NCBI RefSeq assembly: GCF_000746525.1 | Contig: NZ_CP009048.1 | Location: 343,501 to 407,500 of the forward strand | Origin: Pseudomonas alkylphenolica | GTDB taxonomy: Bacteria > Pseudomonadota > Gammaproteobacteria > Pseudomonadales > Pseudomonadaceae | Length of the DNA stretch: 64,000 nt | Reading direction: 5' to 3' | Shown: positions 61,158 to 64,000 of the stretch, piece after piece | Layout: the number at the start of each line of letters is the position of its first letter | Numbering within the stretch: the stretch's first letter is position 1 | Program-made: the position numbers and the translations under genes | Notes under the pieces: model-generated | Told to the model about the DNA's origin: nothing | Seen by the model: only the letters and a program-made list of their open reading frames with translations | The model's database searches: none

Positions 61158-62590
61158 TGCGCCTGGGCATCCGCATCTTCCTGGTCTACTTCCTGTTTGT
61201 CGGGCTGACCGGCTACTTCATTCTCAGCACCGTGCGTGAAGAGATCCGTCCCGGTGTGCGCCAGTCCACTGAAGAAACTCTGGTGGACACTGCCAACCTG
61301 CTCGCCGAAATCCTTCACGACGACGTCAAGGCCGGTACCCTCGGCCAGAGCCGCTTGCCGCAGGTGTTGAGTGCTTACGGCCAGCGTCAGCCGAATGCCG
61401 ATATCTGGGGGCTGTCGAAGAATCAGGTCAACCACCGCATCTATGTCACCGATGCCAAGGGCATTGTCCTGCTCGACTCCAGTGGTGCGGCGGTGGGCCA
61501 GGACTATTCCCGCTGGAACGACGTCTACCTGACCCTGCGCGGTGAGTATGGTGCACGTTCGACCCGCAGCGACCCGGATGATCCCGAGTCGTCAGTGATG
61601 CACGTCGCCGCGCCGATTCTCGATGCAGGCAAGATCATCGGCGTGGTCACCGTGGCCAAGCCGAACAAGTCCTTGCAGCCGTATATCGATCGCTCCGAGC
61701 AGCGTCTGCTGTACCTGGGACTGGGCCTGATCGGCCTGGGCTTGCTGGTCGGTGCCGCGCTGTCCTGGTGGCTGGCCCGTTCGCTACGACGCCTGACCCA
61801 TTACGCCCAGGCTGTCAGCGAAGGAGAGCGCACCGCGCTACCGCACTATCGCGGCGGTGAGCTGGGGCAGCTGGCGGCGGCGGTGGAGCGTATGCGCACC
61901 CAGCTGGAAGGCAAGGACTATGTCGAGCGCTACGTTCATACCCTGACCCATGAGCTGAAGAGCCCGCTGGCGGCCATTCGCGGCGCATCGGAGCTGCTCC
62001 AGGGACCGATGCCGGAAGCACAGCGCCAGCGCTTTGCCGACAACATCGAGAGCGAAAGTGCGCGCATGCAGCAGTTGATCGAGCGCCTGCTCAACCTGGC
62101 GCAGGTCGAACAGCTGCAAACCCTGGAAGAACAGCAGCATGTGTCGCTGGCGGCCCTGGTCGATGAGCTGTTGCTGGCCCAGAGTGCGCGGATCGAAAGC
62201 AACGGTCTGCAGGTGCGCCAACGTGTACCGGCGAGTACCCGCCTGCTGTGTGAGCCGTTCCTCATGCGCCAGGCCATCGCCAACCTGCTGGACAACGCCC
62301 TGGACTTCACCCCGCCCGGCGGCAAGCTGGTGTTCGAGCTGGAGAGACAGGGCGCGCGCGTGGCCCTGAGCCTGTTCAACCAGGGCGAGGCGATTCCCGA
62401 CTATGCCTTGGGGCGGGTGAGCGAGCGCTTCTATTCGTTGCCGCGGCCGCTTAGCGGGCGCAAGAGTACCGGGCTGGGGCTGAACTTTGTCGAAGAAGTG
62501 ATGCAACTGCATGGCGGTTCGCTGGAAGTCGCCAACGTCGAGGACGGTGTACGCGTGAGATTGTGGCTGCCCGGCAAACGCCTGGACTGA
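61157..62590 (+). CDS. creC: Two-component sensor histidine kinase CreC
   Basis: A 477-residue membrane kinase. Membrane helices are at about 7-25 and 183-205, enclosing a periplasmic/Cache-like sensor. HAMP follows, then the phospho-acceptor histidine in LTHELKSPLAAIRGASELL (about 260-278), and the ATPase boxes NLLDNALDFTPPGG, and KSTGLGLNFVEEV. It is coupled to creB. Confidence 0.95.
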   Translation: MRLGIRIFLVYFLFVGLTGYFILSTVREEIRPGVRQSTEETLVDTANLLAEILHDDVKAGTLGQSRLPQVLSAYGQRQPNADIWGLSKNQVNHRIYVTDAKGIVLLDSSGAAVGQDYSRWNDVYLTLRGEYGARSTRSDPDDPESSVMHVAAPILDAGKIIGVVTVAKPNKSLQPYIDRSEQRLLYLGLGLIGLGLLVGAALSWWLARSLRRLTHYAQAVSEGERTALPHYRGGELGQLAAAVERMRTQLEGKDYVERYVHTLTHELKSPLAAIRGASELLQGPMPEAQRQRFADNIESESARMQQLIERLLNLAQVEQLQTLEEQQHVSLAALVDELLLAQSARIESNGLQVRQRVPASTRLLCEPFLMRQAIANLLDNALDFTPPGGKLVFELERQGARVALSLFNQGEAIPDYALGRVSERFYSLPRPLSGRKSTGLGLNFVEEVMQLHGGSLEVANVEDGVRVRLWLPGKRLD

Positions 62591-62593
62591 AAC

Positions 62594-62620
62594 TTCACAC
62601 ACTCTGCACGCAAGCTCCAC
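62594..62620 (+). promoter_or_regulatory. CreB-binding (cre/blr tag-like) site before creD
   Basis: TTCAC (62594-62598), TGCAC (62605-62609) and TCCAC (62616-62620) are spaced 11 bp apart. The known Cre/Blr tag is TTCAC-N6-TTCAC, so the first two elements match with one change and the third extends the register. It lies 66 bp before the creD ATG. Confidence 0.65.
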
Positions 62621-62685
62621 ACATCTCCCCAAACGCTCCATTTTGATTGCGCAGACTCTGCTCATCGAAACCGGAGTCTTGCCCC

Positions 62686-64000
62686 ATGAGCCGAACCCTG
62701 AGTCTGAAACTTGGCACCATCGCCTTGCTGATTGTGCTGTTGCTGATCCCGCTGTTCATGATCGGCGGCCTGATTGGCGAGCGTCAGCAATTGCGTGACA
62801 ACGTCGTACAGGACATCGCCCAGAGCGCGAGTTTCAGCCAGCAGATCAGCGGCCCGGTACTGGTGGTGCCGTACCGCAAGACCGAGCGAAGCTGGAAGAC
62901 CGAAGAGGGCAAAATCTTCGTGGAAACCAAGCAAGTCAGTGGTCACCTGTATTTTCTGCCAGAAACCTTCGAACTGAAGTCGAGCATCGACACTGAACTG
63001 CGTTCGCGAGGGATTTACCAGGCGCGGCTGTTTCATGCCGATAACCACATCAGTGGCCAGTTCAAAGTGCCGGCGAATTGGGGCATTAACCAGGACCTTG
63101 AGGATTATCGCTTCGAGCCAGCCTTTCTCGCGGTCGGCATCAGTGATATCCGCGGTATCGAAAAGGGCCTGCAATTGCAGTTCAATGACCAGCGCCTGGA
63201 CTTCCAGGCCGGCACCGGCCTGAGCTGGCTGGGTGGTGGTGTGCACGTGCCCCTTGGCCGCCTCGACGGCAAGGCAGAAACCCTGTTCGACTATGCCTTC
63301 TATCTCAGCTTGCAGGGTACTGGTCAGCTGTATGTGCTGCCGGTTGGCCGCAGCACCAGTGTCAGCATGGCGGCTAACTGGCCGCACCCAAGCTTTGTCG
63401 GCAACTACCTGCCCAGCAGCCGCAAGATTGATGCGGGTGGCTTCTCGGCGCGCTGGCAGACGTCGTTCTTCTCTACCAACCTGGAAGACGCCCTGAGCCA
63501 ATGTGCGGTCAATGCCAGTTGCGCGGATTTCCGCGACCGCGCCTTCGGGGTCAGCTTTGTCGACCCGGTGGATCAGTACCTCAAGAGCGAGCGGGCGATC
63601 AAGTATGCGTTGTTGTTCATCGCCCTGACTTTTGCTGGCTTCTTCCTCTTCGAGATTCTAAAGAACCTCAGCGTGCACCCGATTCAGTACGCCCTGGTGG
63701 GTGCGGCCCTGGCGTTGTTCTACCTGCTGTTGCTGTCGTTGTCCGAGCATCTGGGTTTTGGCCTGGCGTATCTGCTGTCTGCCGGCGCCTGTGTACTGCT
63801 GATCGGTTTCTATCTGTCTCATGTGCTGCACAGCCTGTTTCGCGCCATGGGCTTTGCCCTCGGGCTGGCGGTGCTCTACGGCATGCTCTACGGGCTGCTT
63901 AGCGCCGAGGACTATGCCTTGTTGATGGGTTCGCTGCTGCTGTTCGGGTTGTTGGGTGTGTTCATGGTCCTGACCCGGCGACTGGACTGGTACAGCGTTG
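62686..64000 (+). CDS. creD: Inner-membrane protein CreD, partial
   Basis: The first 438 residues of CreD. The N-terminal helix is about 8-28 (LGTIALLIVLLLIPLFMIGG), a large periplasmic domain spans about 30-300, and several membrane helices begin at about 305 (YALLFIALTFAGFFLFEILK). The C-terminus lies off the right edge. CreD is the main target of CreBC. It begins 96 bp after creC with a CreB-like site between. Confidence 0.94.
   Translation, partial: MSRTLSLKLGTIALLIVLLLIPLFMIGGLIGERQQLRDNVVQDIAQSASFSQQISGPVLVVPYRKTERSWKTEEGKIFVETKQVSGHLYFLPETFELKSSIDTELRSRGIYQARLFHADNHISGQFKVPANWGINQDLEDYRFEPAFLAVGISDIRGIEKGLQLQFNDQRLDFQAGTGLSWLGGGVHVPLGRLDGKAETLFDYAFYLSLQGTGQLYVLPVGRSTSVSMAANWPHPSFVGNYLPSSRKIDAGGFSARWQTSFFSTNLEDALSQCAVNASCADFRDRAFGVSFVDPVDQYLKSERAIKYALLFIALTFAGFFLFEILKNLSVHPIQYALVGAALALFYLLLLSLSEHLGFGLAYLLSAGACVLLIGFYLSHVLHSLFRAMGFALGLAVLYGMLYGLLSAEDYALLMGSLLLFGLLGVFMVLTRRLDWYSV

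Noticed and set aside
1-64000. CRISPR arrays, prophage or integrase-borne island
   Set aside because: The only regularly repeated sequences are REPs and the DnaA-box units. No cas, integrase or phage structural genes were seen.

Overview
The window looks like chromosomal DNA of a fluorescent Pseudomonas, most probably of the P. putida group. It is GC-rich with Pseudomonas-type codon use. The gene order mutY-yggX-tRNA-Phe, hisB-hisH-DUF2164-hisA-hisF and a large choline/glycine betaine/carnitine block matches what I recall of that group. Eighteen intergenic sites carry the Pseudomonas REP palindrome (core GCGGGCTTGCCCCGC), and one REP-associated transposase (RAYT) gene is present. No prophage, CRISPR array, rRNA or insertion sequence other than the RAYT/REP system is visible.

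Layout. 1-2778 (minus): a polar amino-acid ABC transporter (ATPase, binding protein, two permeases; the last runs off the left edge). 3388-4782: GabP-type permease with terminator. 4928-10385 (minus): an unknown 146-aa protein, PPK2 polyphosphate kinase, tRNA-Phe with its own promoter and terminator, yggX, mutY and a large AsmA protein. 10745-12406: an OFA-type MFS transporter. 12652-15704: the histidine operon hisB-hisH-DUF2164-hisA-hisF. 15786-18823 (minus): the quaternary-amine ABC transporter cbcXWV. 19275-22147: serine dehydratase and the regulator gbdR. 22765-27274: the carnitine locus cdhB-cdhA-cdhC-caiX (minus) with divergent cdhR. 28357-36094: M19-like hydrolase, DUF5943, dgcA, dgcB and a dedicated EtfA/EtfB pair. 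36736-39412: divergent gbcA and gbcB. 39492-44014: two chemoreceptors flanking an unusual second ZapA-like gene pair. 44987-55164: ltaE, glyA, soxBDAG, purU and fdhA. 55238-64000: RAYT, a DUF6124 gene with a structured leader, DUF2780, an APC permease, an acyltransferase, a retropepsin-like protein and creB-creC-creD (creD cut by the right edge).

Together the central 40 kb is a nearly complete route for quaternary amines. Carnitine becomes glycine betaine (CdhA, CdhC, CdhB). Betaine becomes dimethylglycine (GbcAB), sarcosine (DgcAB with EtfAB) and glycine (SoxBDAG). Glycine plus a C1 unit becomes serine (GlyA), and serine becomes pyruvate (SdaA). Released formaldehyde and formyl-THF are handled by FdhA and PurU. 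CbcXWV with the orphan binding protein CaiX imports substrates, and GbdR and CdhR are the likely activators. Direct repeats spaced exactly 21 bp lie in several of the control regions.

The points most worth a second look are these: a cluster of perfect DnaA boxes in repeated 40-bp units between etfB and gbcA that continues into etfA/etfB; the RAYT/REP system, whose REP pairs fall into two topologies, one with a conserved spacer; a structured leader before the DUF6124 gene with a hairpin over the ribosome binding site; a low-GC orphan gene flanked by a duplicated 127-bp chemoreceptor 3' end; and a second zapA/TIGR02449-like pair between chemoreceptor genes.
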